Shown piece by piece: positions 1 through 49,817 of a stretch of 64,000 nucleotides of DNA. Source of the stretch: Eriocheir sinensis (Eukaryota > Arthropoda > Malacostraca > Decapoda > Varunidae); assembly GCF_024679095.1 (NCBI RefSeq), contig NC_066512.1, positions 13,795,536-13,859,535 of the forward strand, in the 5' to 3' direction. The position numbers were made by a program, and so were the translations under genes. Positions within the stretch are counted from its first letter, which is position 1. Each line of letters begins with the position of its first letter. Under the pieces are notes generated by a model. That model was not told the DNA's origin, did no database searches, and worked only from the letters and a program-made list of their open reading frames with translations.

Positions 1-65
1 TCCTCCGCCTCCTCCTTGCACGCAGGGGTGAATGGATAGAGGGAAAGAGGGAGGGAAGAAGTTAC

Positions 66-67
<2 letters not shown>

Positions 68-125
<58 letters not shown>
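68..125. repeat. (TG)n microsatellite
   Basis: Uninterrupted TG repeat of about 58 bp. Confidence 0.95.
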
Positions 126-126
<1 letters not shown>

Positions 127-222
127 GACCTCGGTTCATCGTGACTCATTTAGCGGTCATGATTTCTTTTCTCTGTTTGTTGTTCGTCTCTTTGTTCCTT
201 TTCTTTTGCTCATCTGGTCGTG

Positions 223-335
223 ACTGAGTGACTGACTGGCTAACCGACCGACTAACTGTTTGACTGACTGACTGACTTACTAACCGACCGACTAGCTGAC
301 TGACTGATTAACTGACTGACAAACTTACTAACTCA
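223..335. repeat. Degenerate tetranucleotide (GACT)n-like tract
   Basis: GACTGACTGACTGACTTACT and AACCGACCGACTAGCTGACT show an old four-base repeat with drift, including a repeated AACCGACCGACTA block. Confidence 0.8.
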
Positions 336-392
336 CAGACTCATTGACTAACCTATTCCCAAACCAAACATACAGGCCTTTTACTATATATG

Positions 393-396
<4 letters not shown>

Positions 397-478
<82 letters not shown>
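397..478. repeat. (GA)n microsatellite
   Basis: Uninterrupted GA repeat of about 82 bp. Confidence 0.95.
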
Positions 479-481
<3 letters not shown>

Positions 482-904
482 GTGATAGTGATGGTGACGT
501 GTTGGCGGAGATGATGATGGTGGTGATGCTCAGAGTGTGGTGACGTGGCTGTCGTTTTTGTTACGGTCTCCAGCAACGTAACAGTGTGTCGTCATTGTCC
601 AGCCTTGATGCTGATGGTGCGGAGATGATGGTGTAAGTGGTGGTAGTGGTAAGATGGAAGACGTGGCGATGGTGGTGATGATAATGGAGGGGGTGAAGAT
701 GGGGGATGTGATTTTCCTGATAATGAGGTGATAAATGGGGTGGTATTGTAGTGATGGTGTGGGGTGATGGAGAGAGGTGAAGGGGTGATGACCGCTGGTG
801 TGGGTGTAGGGGTGATAATGACTGCTAGGGTAGGGACCATGGTGGTGGCTTATGAAGACTCTAAAGTTTGTGTTGTTCTTGTTGCTGGTGGTGGTGGTGG
901 TAGT

Positions 905-1200
905 AAGAGTAGGGAGGGGAGGGAAGGAAGGGGAGGGGAGGGGTGGAAAGGGAGGTGAGAGGAAGGAGGGAAGGGAAGGGAAGGGAAGGTAAGGAAAGGA
1001 AGGGAAGGGAAAGGAAGGGAAGAGGAGGAGTGGAGAGGAAGGGAAGGGAAGGAAAGGAAAGGGAAGGGAAAGGGAAGGAAAGGAGGAAAGGAAGGTGAGA
1101 AGAAGGAGGGAAGGGAAGGAAGGGAAGGGGGAAGTGGAGAGGAAGGGAAAGGGAAGGAAAGGAAAGGGACAGGGAAGGGGAGGGGCTGGGAGGGGAGAGG
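905..1200. repeat. Purine-rich GGGAA/GGAAA satellite-like tract
   Basis: About 300 bp of imperfect pentanucleotide-type repeats (GGGAAGGGAA, GGAAAGGAAG) with almost no pyrimidines on the + strand. Such tracts can form triplex or G-rich structures. No coding meaning despite long open frames on both strands. Confidence 0.9.
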
Positions 1201-1749
1201 ACGCATGCGGGTGGTGATGGTGGTGGAGGTGGTGGTGGTGGACGGTGGGGGTCACTGTCATTATTGGTGTTGTCTTTGTTTGCATTTATGTGGGAAGAAA
1301 ATGTAATAACTAATATCATCAAATATTCATCGAAATAAATAATACGTGTTTCACTGAACTGGACATTTTTATTTGCCTTGATTGCTTGAATAATTATTTC
1401 GACTGTTACCTTACTTCAACTCGTCACCACGGAACACGTCACCCTCTGCTCTCCCCCTTTGCCCTCACTCCCCCTCTCTTGGTGCCCTCACGTCCTCCCC
1501 TCGTCCTTATCGTCTTCCCTCCCGTCACACACACCCCTCGTCACCCTCGCCCACTCCCTCACTGCCACATACAGTTACTCGCTCGCTTTTTTTTACCAAC
1601 AGTGTGAAAACAGTTCGAGTATTTTGCTTGACATTTAGGCATCGGTAATTAAGTTCCAATGCTAATCTTTTTACAGTCCCAAAATATCACACGTAAAACA
1701 GCAGTGACCTTGGACTCGCAGTTGTGAGTCTGCATTTGTGCATGGTAAT

Positions 1750-1752
<3 letters not shown>

Positions 1753-1787
<35 letters not shown>
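1753..1787. repeat. (AC)n microsatellite
   Basis: AC repeat of about 35 bp. Confidence 0.95.
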
Positions 1788-1788
<1 letters not shown>

Positions 1789-1882
1789 TAGGAACACAAA
1801 TAAATATGACTCAACATGAAGGCATTAGGCATTGTCAAGTGCACTCCATCAGTTAAAGATTATATTTGGTTTGGGTCCGAAG

Positions 1883-1886
<4 letters not shown>

Positions 1887-1962
<76 letters not shown>
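1887..1962. repeat. (GA)n microsatellite
   Basis: GA repeat of about 76 bp. Confidence 0.95.
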
Positions 1963-4159
<2,197 letters not shown>

Positions 4160-4310
4160 CCTGCCAGGCACGGTTGAGTGACCCACTGGCCTAACGCCGG
4201 CGAGGCCTGGCCAAGACTTGTCCGGACGAGGCTGCGTCGTGGGTCCGCCAAGGTCGTCGTCCCGTTGGGTTCGACTCCCCGAGGTGACTAGCGGCGCTGC
4301 GGCGGGTGGC
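4160..4310 (+). mobile_element. tRNA-like (SINE head) candidate
   Basis: TGGCCTAACGCCGG resembles an A box and GGTTCGACTCC (4269-4279) is a perfect B box. The 80-bp gap between them is longer than in a normal tRNA, favouring a SINE relic. No second copy seen. Confidence 0.35.
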
Positions 4311-5033
4311 GCTTGACGAGGTAAAGTAAAGGTACAGTACGGGGGACACACTATAGCTGCGCGTGGTTTAGGTGCTCATTTCCGTCGCATTGCCTCATGA
4401 ACCTATGGTGAGCAAGAACCCATTACATTAAGGCACAGGGCAGGCGTGACATCCGCGGGAATCGAAGTCTCACTTAAGGCTTCTTCGTTCTTCAATAAGA
4501 TGAACAATATTTGTGATTAGTAAAATGATAGACTAAGATTTCCCAGTTGCGTCCATTTCAGCCGCACACTGTGAATGAAGTCAAGAAAAGCAGCCCTTGT
4601 GTGGCGGTGTTGTGGTGTTACGTGGTGGTGCAGCGCCTCCTCGATCATCGAGGTCTGAAGGACGATTATATCCTGTTGCGCCCTGGGTTATTATTCTGTC
4701 CAGAGAACGATATCGAGGTCGACTCATTTTGCTATTGTTTTCGTCTGATTGTAATTGACGAGGGTTTTGTCACAAGTGTATCCAGATCCTGGATGGCTTC
4801 GCTCGGCCAATGGTGGCGGGTGGCCGGCGGCGGGGCATGAGGTGGGCTGCATAAAGAATTGGCTTCTGGTACGTGATACCGATGAGGTATTTACACTCAG
4901 CACTGCATGCTCGCTATCAAGAACGACTACTTCATAAATTTCGAGTGCGTGGGAAAAGCAACTACGAGATACCTTCCTCCTGCCCGGCGCCCAGACACAG
5001 CCGCGGGCGAGGTCCTGCGTCAGCCGCCCTCTG

Positions 5034-5040
5034 TATATAA
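5034..5040 (+). promoter_or_regulatory. TATA-like box in GC-rich region
   Basis: TATATAA lies in a GC-rich, CpG-containing stretch (about 4970-5300) about 3.8 kb upstream of the first visible exon. Position and composition would suit a promoter for the coiled-coil gene, but no first exon could be tied to it. Confidence 0.2.
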
Positions 5041-5629
5041 TGGGCGATGCTTATCTGTTCACCTTTCGAGGCAGGTCTGCCCGTGCGTCAAGACCCTTCA
5101 GCGGGGCGCCAAGCGGGCGGGCCTAGTAATAGCGTCTGTGCGGTTGAGGCGGGGTGAGGAGCTGCTGTCACAAACCCGCTGCTTGCCCCTCGGAGTCCTT
5201 GATTTCACCTTCCATGCTCAGGTGACGCCGGGTGGCTGGGCAGCGCCGTGTGATCTGCGCGGCATCTCGGGCCGCCCTCACTTTACCGCCCCGGTGGTGC
5301 GATGAACATACCAGGCCAGACATCCTCCGCCGCGGGAGAGGAGAGATACATATCTGTCTTCCTCATTCGTTTTCTGACTCTGGGAGGATGTCAGGCCCCT
5401 GTTGTTCCTTGTAGCCTCGGGACGCAAGCGGGCCGGGTGGTCGTATGTTGGAAAAGGCCGGGCTGATGCGGACCTCTCCCGCTCGGTTTGAACACTGTGA
5501 TCGGAGGAAAAAATTTGGGTAATGATTAAGGCTGTTTTATTATTTAGCGCAAGTTGTTGGTCTGCTGAGTCGTCATCGTTACAGAGGAACACTGGCCATA
5601 AACCAGCGTTAAGTTAGATTGTGATTGCT

Positions 5630-5776
<147 letters not shown>

Positions 5777-7445
5777 AAACAAACCATCTCCCAAAGCTAA
5801 GTAGTTTTCGCCAAATGCCTGGAATAAACTTTCAGTTTCTTCCGTTTCTCCAGTTACTTCTTTTATTTCTTGCTCTGCACGCAGCAAAAGACACAAGTTG
5901 AATTTTGAAAATCAACGAAAGAATAAGTGAAGTGGGATCAGTACAGATCCATTACGGAATAGTGATGTGTAAATTACTGTTGTTTGGGAGACCTTGTAAT
6001 ATTGTTTAGATTTACTGTTATGAATTGTTTCAAGACGGTTCTGTGTTCCATTTGAATAAAAAATGACAGTCATTTTCTTCCATCCTGAACAAAGACTCTT
6101 TGCTCTCAGGACGTAACGCGTGTTGCAATGCTGTGGCGTAAGCTCCACCTCCTCCCCTCCTTACCAGTCTGTGTGTTTGGGGGAGGGGTCGCAGCCCCAA
6201 AGGCCACTGTTAAGGGGTTTTGGTGCGGTGGCCGGATGTGAATGTATGTTTGTCAGTAATGAGACTTGTGCAATTGTTGATACCTTGCGGGAGGCGGCGG
6301 GGCTAACCGCACACAGCTGTTCGATGCGGAACTGGTCTTAACTGTGGGCGGGCCGGGTGGCGGAAACATTAACATGCCATAAACAGGCAAGCTATACAAA
6401 CACAAGGACGCAGTCTGTCCTGAGTCCTGATGTCTGGTGGGACAGGCTCCGCTGTAATAACTCGTGCAACGTGTCCCGTAGTTGCGGGTGCTCGTTCTGC
6501 TGTGTGTTCCTCTGTCGCCTCTGTCTGAGTGACAATGTGGTGAATGCGTCAGGTCGGTTGATCCCAAGGAAGGGAAGGAAGCCTGACTGTCTGGTTTGTG
6601 GTTGGGTCGAGGCTGTAAGATCAGCACTGAATTGCTCTGATCAACCATTACTTCATTTTTATCAGTGTTTATAATTTATAATGGGCGGTGTCTTCGTCCT
6701 TCCCTGCTTGGCAACAGTTGATCTCCGCGGGAGCTTGCATGGAGCGATGGAGCAGACGACAAGACTTGTATCCGTCAGCTAGAACGCACCAGCGGTTGAC
6801 AATCGACCAATAAATTTAGATTGCGGCTCAAACAAGCCGTGTAATCGCTGACACACCCTGTTCTCGCCTCCTCACTCTATTACAATCACGTTTTGGTGAG
6901 AAAATAAATGAAAATTATAAATTAAAGAAGTGTGACGCAGTTGTCGAAATTTCGGCAGCGCGTCCTTGAAGCGTGCAGGTGCAGGGAAAGGGGGGAAGGG
7001 AGAGGAGGCGCTGAGGTAATTTTCATGCACACCTGCCGTCCCAGACACCTGCCATACCTGCCTGCTCCTTGCGTGATGGATTTTGCTGGGCTACATTGAT
7101 CAGTGCTCTCTCTCTCTCTCTCTCGCAAACAGGTTTTGGAACTGAAATTAAGGCAGGATTTTTTATATCCATCCATCTCTTCCGTTGCTACCGAGAATTA
7201 CGCAGTTGAATAGATTACTAGACCATCCATCCTTCCTCCAGTGATTCTTTCCATCCCGCCGCTTCCTTTCTGTCCTCGATACTACTTTCTTCCACCTCAT
7301 CCTCTTCTTCTCTTCTTCCTTTGGTGATAACGCCTCCCGAGCCTGCCTTCCGCCAATTAGGTTGGAATTGACGATGCATGTGGAGGAGGAGAGATAAAGT
7401 GGAGGGGAGTAGAAGAAAAAGATTGAAAAAGGTGTAGAAGTAGAA

Positions 7446-7563
7446 GAGAGAAAGAGAAGGAGAAGGAGAAGTAAGCATAGGAAAATAAAGGCCGGGATGT
7501 GAGGAGGAGGAGAAAGAGAAAGAGAAGGAGAAGGAGAAGTAAACATAGGAAAATAAAGGCCGG
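7446..7563. repeat. Tandem duplication, about 60-bp purine-rich unit
   Basis: AGAAGGAGAAGGAGAAGTAA followed by CATAGGAAAATAAAGGCCGG occurs twice (about 7456-7496 and 7523-7563) in a purine-rich region. Confidence 0.85.
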
Positions 7564-7801
7564 GAAACATCTTAAGGAAGGCAAAGGGAAAGAGAAGATT
7601 CCCCTCCATTGTCTTCGTCGCGGCCTCGAGTAATGGCCTCCCGTCGACCGCCCCTTTTTTCCCTCCATCTCGTGCTGAAGGTCTGGAGGAAGTGTTGATG
7701 TCGCGGCTTTCCTCTTGCCTTAAATAGATTACATTGTTTACTGATGTGTGATGTCGAAGGTCTGTGATTTATTTATTAATTCACTTTTACTCCTTTTCTC
7801 T

Positions 7802-7803
<2 letters not shown>

Positions 7804-7835
<32 letters not shown>
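7804..7835. repeat. (GT)n microsatellite
   Basis: GT repeat of about 32 bp. Confidence 0.95.
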
Positions 7836-7837
<2 letters not shown>

Positions 7838-8855
7838 ATAGAGGCCATTGCCTTCATCGTATATGGTGTTGTGTTACATATAATGGCTCGTCTTTTATTT
7901 CCTTGTCTTACTTTCACCTCACACATTTGCTTCATCCCTTCATTCTTTTTTTTTTTGCTGTAATGTATAATTAAAATATGTATATTGTGAGTCGGGGCTT
8001 AGCAGGTGGTGGTGGTGGTGGCGTTGCGACATTCACTTGTTTTAGCTCCCGGTGAAAAATGACGACTGATTAGCAGGACCGCGTTACGTGTGCAGTTTCG
8101 CAAGCAGTCGTGAGAATATATAAATTGGTGATCATTTCCCGCTTCCGGTGTATTTCTTAAAGTAATTGATTTCATAACTTAATTGTCCCAGCTTGTCTGC
8201 TGTGGTGTGAGAGTCATTCTAAAGGAAGCTGCTGCGGGAGTGAACGTTGGGTGGTGGTGTTGCCGTGCACATGTGATATCTTACTGAGGGTGGAGAATAA
8301 GACGGTAGTGGATGAAGAGGCGGAGTGAGTGATTAGCGTTATGTCATTGATGACTGGAACGCACCGCCCTTACGCTCTCCATCCCCGCAAGAAGTGGAGA
8401 TGGGAGAAAGAGTTGAAGAGTTGAGGCGGCGCTGTGAGGAGTGTGGGACGAGGGGTCAGGGAGTGTGTCTCGAGGGTCTGGTGTGGCGCAACTCTCCCTC
8501 TTTCATCCCTCCTCCCGTTTCTTTTCCACCCTTTCTGTCTCCACCTTCCACATCTTTCTTTTTACCACCAAAATTTTCTCCTATGCATGAAAGTCATAAA
8601 TTCACCATCTTTGTGTATTAAAATGCCTGACCTTTTTTTCTCCAAGTCACATTGAAAAGCCTCTCCGTATCGTCCACTACTCCACACTCCGGCTACTGTG
8701 TCTATAGTTTTTATATATATAAAGCCTAATAAAAAACGTTTCCGGTTATGAGAATTTCCAGTTTGTTTTTCTCCATTTCTATCTCATTTAGTGTTATTAA
8801 TGAGGCATGAACATCATTCCTGCTGACTCACGTTCACTTTCCTCTCCCCCCACAG

Positions 8856-44127
<35,272 letters not shown>

Positions 44128-45239
44128 AAGTGTTAGTAAAGTACACATTTATATTTAAACAAACATATTTATTTTTTGAAAACTAAAAGAACCTTGTCTT
44201 AAATATTTTGAGATTTATTTTCAAAGATATCATCTTTATTCAATTGTTACATATAGAGTGTTTTGAAAGGTTAGGTAAAATCAACCTCTAGTTTATTAAA
44301 GATTGTTAACATTCTGAAAGTTAGTATGTTATCATTGAACTAAACGAAGTGAACAAGTCTTCCTCTTAATGCAAGCCTTTTATATCTGGTCCTGCCAAAC
44401 TGTCATTGAGATGCAAGAAAAGAAATGTAAACCTTGCTGTGCCTGCAACTAACCACTTAAGATATGAAATTTTGTTGATTTCAGAAATGTGTGAAGTGTG
44501 TTGTTTACCATCTGCATGAATTTTGTGTTATTCTAACTGTTTCATCTACTTGCAACAGCTTGAGTACTACCCTGGCAGTGTTGAACAATGTCTTGACAGT
44601 TAAGAATTTGTTGTGGATGAAATGTTTATTTCATATCCTTGTTGGCAGGAACATTTTTTCAGCATATAACACTACTGACCAAGGTACCACCCAAGTTGCC
44701 TATTATAACCGTGTGAATTATGAATAATTTGGTCTGGAGGAATTTAGTTTGAATGATAAGTTGAGAGAAATGAGCTTCAGGCCATAGTAATGTATTTAAT
44801 TTATTGAAAACATCTTGATTCACTTTTGTTGTATTGCACATTCAAATATCTATAGTCTCCAGATCAAATAGTAAATAATTAAAAGTTAGTTGTATTGTGT
44901 GAAAAAGGTCAATTTTGGGCTTGTAGTTAGTTCACGATTGTTTAATGAGGTTTAGTATTTTGTTACTGTTCAATTTTTATACATAACTTTTTACAGAAGT
45001 TTAATAGTAATTCAAAATTTTCCATGTAACAATATTGAAGGATTGAAAAAAATGTAAATACTTTATATAGTGCCAAATGAGAAAATTCAACTGTTTATGA
45101 TTATTGCACATCAGAATAGTATTTAAAATTTTATCTAGTGTATATACAATTTGTATCTGAAAACTGTTCTTATCCTAACTAAAAAATGTGCTACAAGTGT
45201 TGTTTCATTTGACTTAACCTTGAAGCACCAGTAGTTTCT
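44128..45239 (+). other. 3' flank / probable 3' UTR
   Basis: AT-rich sequence after the stop with no repeats I recognise. I saw no canonical AATAAA; variant ATTAAA hexamers are at 44295-44300 and 44878-44883. Either could serve as the poly(A) signal of the coiled-coil gene. Confidence 0.4.
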
Positions 45240-45251
45240 TTAAATGTATGT

Positions 45252-46178
45252 GAAAATGTTCTTGGCCCAGTGCTCTTCATTATTTACATCAATGATGTGG
45301 ACATTGAAATCAATAATCTCATTAGTAAATTTGCAGACGACACAGAGATTGGTAACTCAGTTGTCACTGATGATGGCAGACAAAGCCTCCAAGAAGATTT
45401 GCATAAAATTTCAGCTTGTCTGATAGATGGGAGATGCCCTTTAATATAGAAAAGTGCCAGGTTCTTCAAGTTGGAATAAGAAGTAAGAGATTCGATTACG
45501 AAAGGCGTGGTGTTAAACTCAAAAGCATTCAATGTGTCAAGGACCTGGGTGTCAAAATCACATCAAGCCTCAAATTCTCTCGGCAATGCATCGATGCAGC
45601 AAATAAAGCGAACAGAATGCTGGGCTTCATCAAGAGAACCTTTTTATTAAAAAGTAAAGATGTATTACTTTCTCTTTTTTGGTCTCCCCACCACACAAAG
45701 GACATTGATAAATTAGAAAGTGTGGAACGTTGGGCAACAAAGATAAACTTGTGCAACAAACTTTATGACGAAAGTCCGCCTCCGAGGAAAACTTATTGAA
45801 TGCTTCAAAATACACTAAGGTTTTATAAATGTGGACAAATCCAATTTGTTTCTGATCGACGACATGTTTCAAATGAAAAATAAAGGCACAAAACTGAAGA
45901 GTAAACAAATAAATTCAGACTGCACCAATTTTTCTTCATCAACGTTGTAGTGCAAGAATGGAGTAAACTCCATCCTTCAGTGGTACAGTGCAGTAGGATT
46001 AATTCATTTAAAAAACAGCTCGACCACCACTTCCTTCAACTTGATATCTACTAAAAATAGAAATGCAAAATTTTGGTGATATTAAATAAAATATGATTTC
46101 ATGGAGGTTTAAGAACAGACCCCTTAGTCTGAACCATAGGGTCTGTGTGGTCTGAATATCTATGTAAATCTATGTAAA
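45252..46178 (+). mobile_element. 5'-truncated CR1-like LINE copy, frameshifted
   Basis: Same family as 42449-43430. The FADD box is intact here (KFADDTEIGN). A frameshift near 45415 and an internal deletion near 45675 (loss of the SLVRPHLEYAV segment) disable it. The 3' end reads CTGTGTGGTCTGAATATCT, then ATGTAAATCTATGTAAA, giving two units of the tail repeat. No microsatellite lies at either end. Confidence 0.85.
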
Positions 46179-46227
46179 CCACTCTGGTACTGAGATCAAT
46201 CCTCAGTACCCGAGGGTGACGTCCAGT

Positions 46228-46310
46228 CTATGAGAGATTTACATAGATATTCAGACCACACAGACCCTATGGTTCAAACTAAATGGTCTGTTCTAAAACC
46301 TCGGTGAAAT
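46228..46310 (-). mobile_element. Inverted CR1-like LINE 3' tail
   Basis: Reverse complement of the same 3' UTR (GAGATTTACATAGATATTCA, then GACCACACAGACCCTATGG). It lies about 50 bp from the plus-strand tail ending at 46178, giving a tail-to-tail inverted pair. Confidence 0.75.
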
Positions 46311-46540
46311 CACATTAAATTTAATTTAATTCAATCAAATAGAGTGCTTGAATTTTTAGAGGATAATTACCTAAGCCAAAATGTTACAGAATCAACCCAA
46401 CAAAACAACAAACTAGACCTTTTATAGTGACCCCAGGCCAGGATAACCTAGTCAATAATTCTACGGTAAGAGAACATCTCGGTTCTTGTAATCACAAATT
46501 AGTACGCGTAGAGGTAGAGTTCAATAAAAAATAACTGAAA
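46311..46540 (+). pseudogene. CR1-like LINE endonuclease fragment
   Basis: Translates with small breaks to pieces such as FLEDNYLSQNVTESTQQNN, KLDLLIVTPGQDNLVNNSTV and HLGSCNHKLVRVEVEFN, matching the C-terminal part of a CR1-type AP-endonuclease including the SxxHK-like SCNHK motif. It is cut by the second RTE-type LINE; RT sequence of the same type resumes near 49060. Confidence 0.6.
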
Positions 46541-49055
46541 AAAGATAGCGATGGGTGAGTGATCAGTGTGCGAGCGTGGTGAGCGCGATCAAGTTCCACC
46601 AATGCACGCTGACAATTTTCAACCATCAGCCAGTGGCGGAAAATTACTCACATGCCCAAATCTTCAGTCAACCCCAACTTCAGCGACTTTGTTCAAGGGG
46701 AGCACTGGGGGGCAGCTTGGGCCAGGCAAGAGTCATATATCACTGGTACACCAGAGACTAGAGCTGCACCGCTGGACTTGGTACAGCGATGCCGGAGGGG
46801 TAGCTGAGGAGATCGACCACATCCTCGTAAGTACTTATTGGAGGATCCTTCAGAACTGCAGGGTTTACCGGAGTGCTGAGTTCTTTGCAACTGACCACAG
46901 GCTTGTAGTTGGAACACTCAAGCTTCATGTCAGGTTAAGAAGAATCTCGAGATGAAACACTACTGTGTTCCATCTCGAGAGGCTGAAGGACCTGGCATGT
47001 GCTCAGGAGTATGCAGTGACAGGCTCAAATCGGTTTGAAGTGCTCGGCAACCTGGAGGACCCTGTAGAACTGTGGGGTACCTTCAAACATTAGACTCTGC
47101 AAGCTGCCAAGGAGTGCATTGGAGAGCGCCCGAGATCTAGGAGTGGCTTTGCCTCGGTGGAGACGCTGGAGAATATTGAGGAGAGTCGCGCTGCCAGACT
47201 TGCTGGGAACCGGGACCAATACAGGGCTCTGTCACGTAGGACTAGAGCTCTCCTAAGGAGAGACAAGGAAAGGTATGTCAGGGGTCTCGCCGAGGAAGTC
47301 GAAGGACATTTAAATGCGAATGACCTCCGACCTGCCTACCGAGCCCTGAAGTAGCTCCGCTCCAAGTTTTCCTCTCAGGTGAGCGCTATCAGAACAGCTG
47401 ACGGCTGCCTCATGTCGGACATGGATGGGCAGAGGGCTCGTTGGGCTGAGTACTTTGAGCAGCTGTACATGGCGGACCCTCCACATGGGCAGCTACCAGT
47501 TGCTGGGTTACGGGTGGTGGATGCTGATCCACCCATTGACGAAAATCCACCCTCTCTGGGCGAGGTCAGAGAGGCTGTGGCCAAGTTGAGGCACCTGGTG
47601 CCTGTAACATCAGTGCAGAGCTGCTCAAAGCTGGAAGTGAGGCCATGATCCGCGGGTTGCATGTGGTCTTGACTGCCGTATGGCAGTCCGGTACCATTCC
47701 TCCTGACTGGAAGAGGAGGTTGGTCGTCCCTATCTGGAAAGGGAAAGGGGACCGCCAGGACTGCAACAACAACCGTGGTATTACACTGCTCAGTGTGCCA
47801 GGCAAGGTGCTTGCCCACCTATTGCTGATATGAATTTGCAGCCAGCTGCTGAAGCTGCAGAGACCTGAATAGTCTGGGTTCATACCTGGCAAGTCAACAA
47901 CTGACAGTATCCAAGCGCTTCACGTACTGGTGGAGCGCCGACGTGAGTTTCGACAGGGGATGCTTGCAGCCTATGTCGATCTCAAGAAGGCGTTTGATTC
48001 AGTGCATCGTGAGGCACTTTGGGATCTTCTGCGACTCCGTGGGATTCCTGCGAGGTCTATTGGTCTGCTGACTGGCCTGTATTCTGGGACAGAGAGTGCT
48101 GTGAAATGTGGAGGGGGCTTGTCCAGCTTCTTTCCCGTGATTGCAGGAGTGAGGCAGGGCTGTGTCCTTGCCCCATTGCTTTTCAACACTTGTATGGACT
48201 GGGTATTGGGCAGAGTTTTGGACCAGAGTCATTGTGGAGCATCCATTGGCAATACCAGGGTCACTGACCTTGTTTTTGATGATGATGCAGTAATCCTGGC
48301 GGAGTTGCTGGAGGTTTTGGTGATGGCTCTCGAGGCACTGCACGAGGAGGCGAAGCCCTTGGGACTCCAGGATGACACAGTACAGTCTGTTCATGTGTGT
48401 GGTGAGGACGTTGAGATCTCAGAAAGTTTCACGTGTCTTGGTAGCGTAGTTCATAACAACGGTGAGTCTGGCCAGGAAGTCTTACGATGGATTGGTCTGG
48501 CTCACGGTGTTATGGACTCACTCAACACGAGTATATGGTGTTGTTGGTAGTACCTGTGCAGAAGGACAAAGATCTGGATCTTCAAGTCCCTTGTGCTCCC
48601 TGTCTTACTCTATGGTTGTGAGACATGGACACTAAATGGAGACTTGGAGAGGCAGACTGATGCCTTTGACAATAAGTGTCTACGTAGAATCATGGGATAT
48701 CTCTGGAATGACTGTGTCAAACTGGCGACTACTCCGTGAGACTGATTTGACATATATTACCTGCATAGTCCGTTAGCGTCAACTCCGGCTATACGGGCAC
48801 GTGGCACGTTTTCCGGGAGCTGATCCTGCTCATCGGGTTGTCTCTGTAAGAGACAATCCTGAGTGGAGGAGGCCAAGGGGAGGCCTACGGAGTTCATGGC
48901 TTGAGCAAGTCGATAGATCCTGCTGGGAGGCACTCGGGTTGGGAAGAGGGCCTGCATATATGGTGACTCGCCCGGAGAGACCCCCGGGCTTGGCGTCGTA
49001 GGGTGGGCGAGGTGATGCGCCCCCCAGCATATGCCCCCATTGTTTGATTGATTTA
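46540..49055 (+). mobile_element. Second RTE-type LINE, decayed, nested in a CR1-like LINE
   Basis: Plus-strand LINE blocks: endonuclease end (46780-46955, DHILVSTYWRILQNC, TDHRLVVGTLKL), linker (47157-47354 and 47379-47640, RDQYRALSRRTRALLRRDK, RARWAEYFEQLY), RT (47645-48550, IPPDWKRRLVVPIWKGKGD, AAYVDLKKAFDSVHREALWD, VRQGCVLAPLLFN) and C-terminus (48550-49020). The catalytic box reads FDDDAVILAE, with Ala replaced by Asp. It has several frameshifts and stops and a deletion near 48365. The 3' end is TTGATTGATTTA, the short-repeat tail typical of RTE. CR1-like sequence resumes on both sides. Confidence 0.75.
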
Positions 49056-49059
49056 GGAA

Positions 49060-49817
49060 AGAAATTTGTTGTACAGGCATAAAAGAGTGCAAAAATCGCC
49101 CCAAAATGACAGGCTTTATCATGTAGCCAGGGGACGAGTGAAAGTTAGTAAGTCAGGCAAACTGTAGATATGAAGAAATTATTGTTGCGAAATGGAAAAA
49201 GTCTGAAATCTTTCTTTAATTACATAAACAACAAAAGGGAAAGTATAAGTGGGTTTGAACCCTTAAGTGACAGCGAGGGTTAGTTGGTGACAAACTTGAA
49301 ACTTGAAGTTATTTTTCCATGGCATTTCAATACTGTCAGTTTTACAGCTACCACCACCACCACCACCATCAGAATAGTGTTAACGAAAATCCCATCATAG
49401 TCTGCCCAACCTTGTAATAATTTCCGATGAAGTCCTTAATGCTCTTCTGTCCCTTCAAACAAATAAAAGTCCAGGACCAGGCAATGTATACCCTATACTT
49501 CTACTATTAAAAGAAACAAAAAGTAAAATACTCTCCTCTCTCACATCCTTATTTAATATGTGCTTGCAAGAAGGCATCGACCTTTCGGATTGTTCATAAT
49601 TTACATGAACAACTTTGAAGTTAATTTCATTGGTAAATTGGTAAAATAATTCGGTCCTAAGACGAAGACAGACAAAACCTCCAAGATGATTTTCATAAAG
49701 TTTCAGCTTGGTGTGATGGATTGAAGATGCCAGGTTCTTCAAGTTGGAAAAAAAGGAGGTTCGAATACGAAATGTGTGGCCTGAAACTCGAAAGCATTCA
49801 GTGTGTAAAGGACCTGA
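49060..49817 (+). pseudogene. CR1-like LINE linker and RT fragment
   Basis: After the nested RTE-type LINE, CR1-type sequence resumes: a linker (FFNYINNKRESISGFEPL), then NKSPGPGNVYP and SSLTSLFNMCLQEGI of RT domains 1-2, then, after a deletion, FEYEMCGLKLESIQCVKDL near 49758. It breaks at about 49817 where the foldback element begins. Confidence 0.65.

Noticed and set aside
530..1322. Pro/Ser/Phe-rich minus-strand open frames of up to 251 codons
   Set aside because: They come from the purine-rich simple repeat, with no gene-like composition or splice context.
7163..7668. Minus-strand open frames rich in Leu, Phe and Ser
   Set aside because: They reflect the purine-rich duplicated tract on the other strand.
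8394..8460. Upstream coding exon for the coiled-coil gene
   Set aside because: The peptide is coil-like but there is no acceptable donor or evidence of phase-0 joining.
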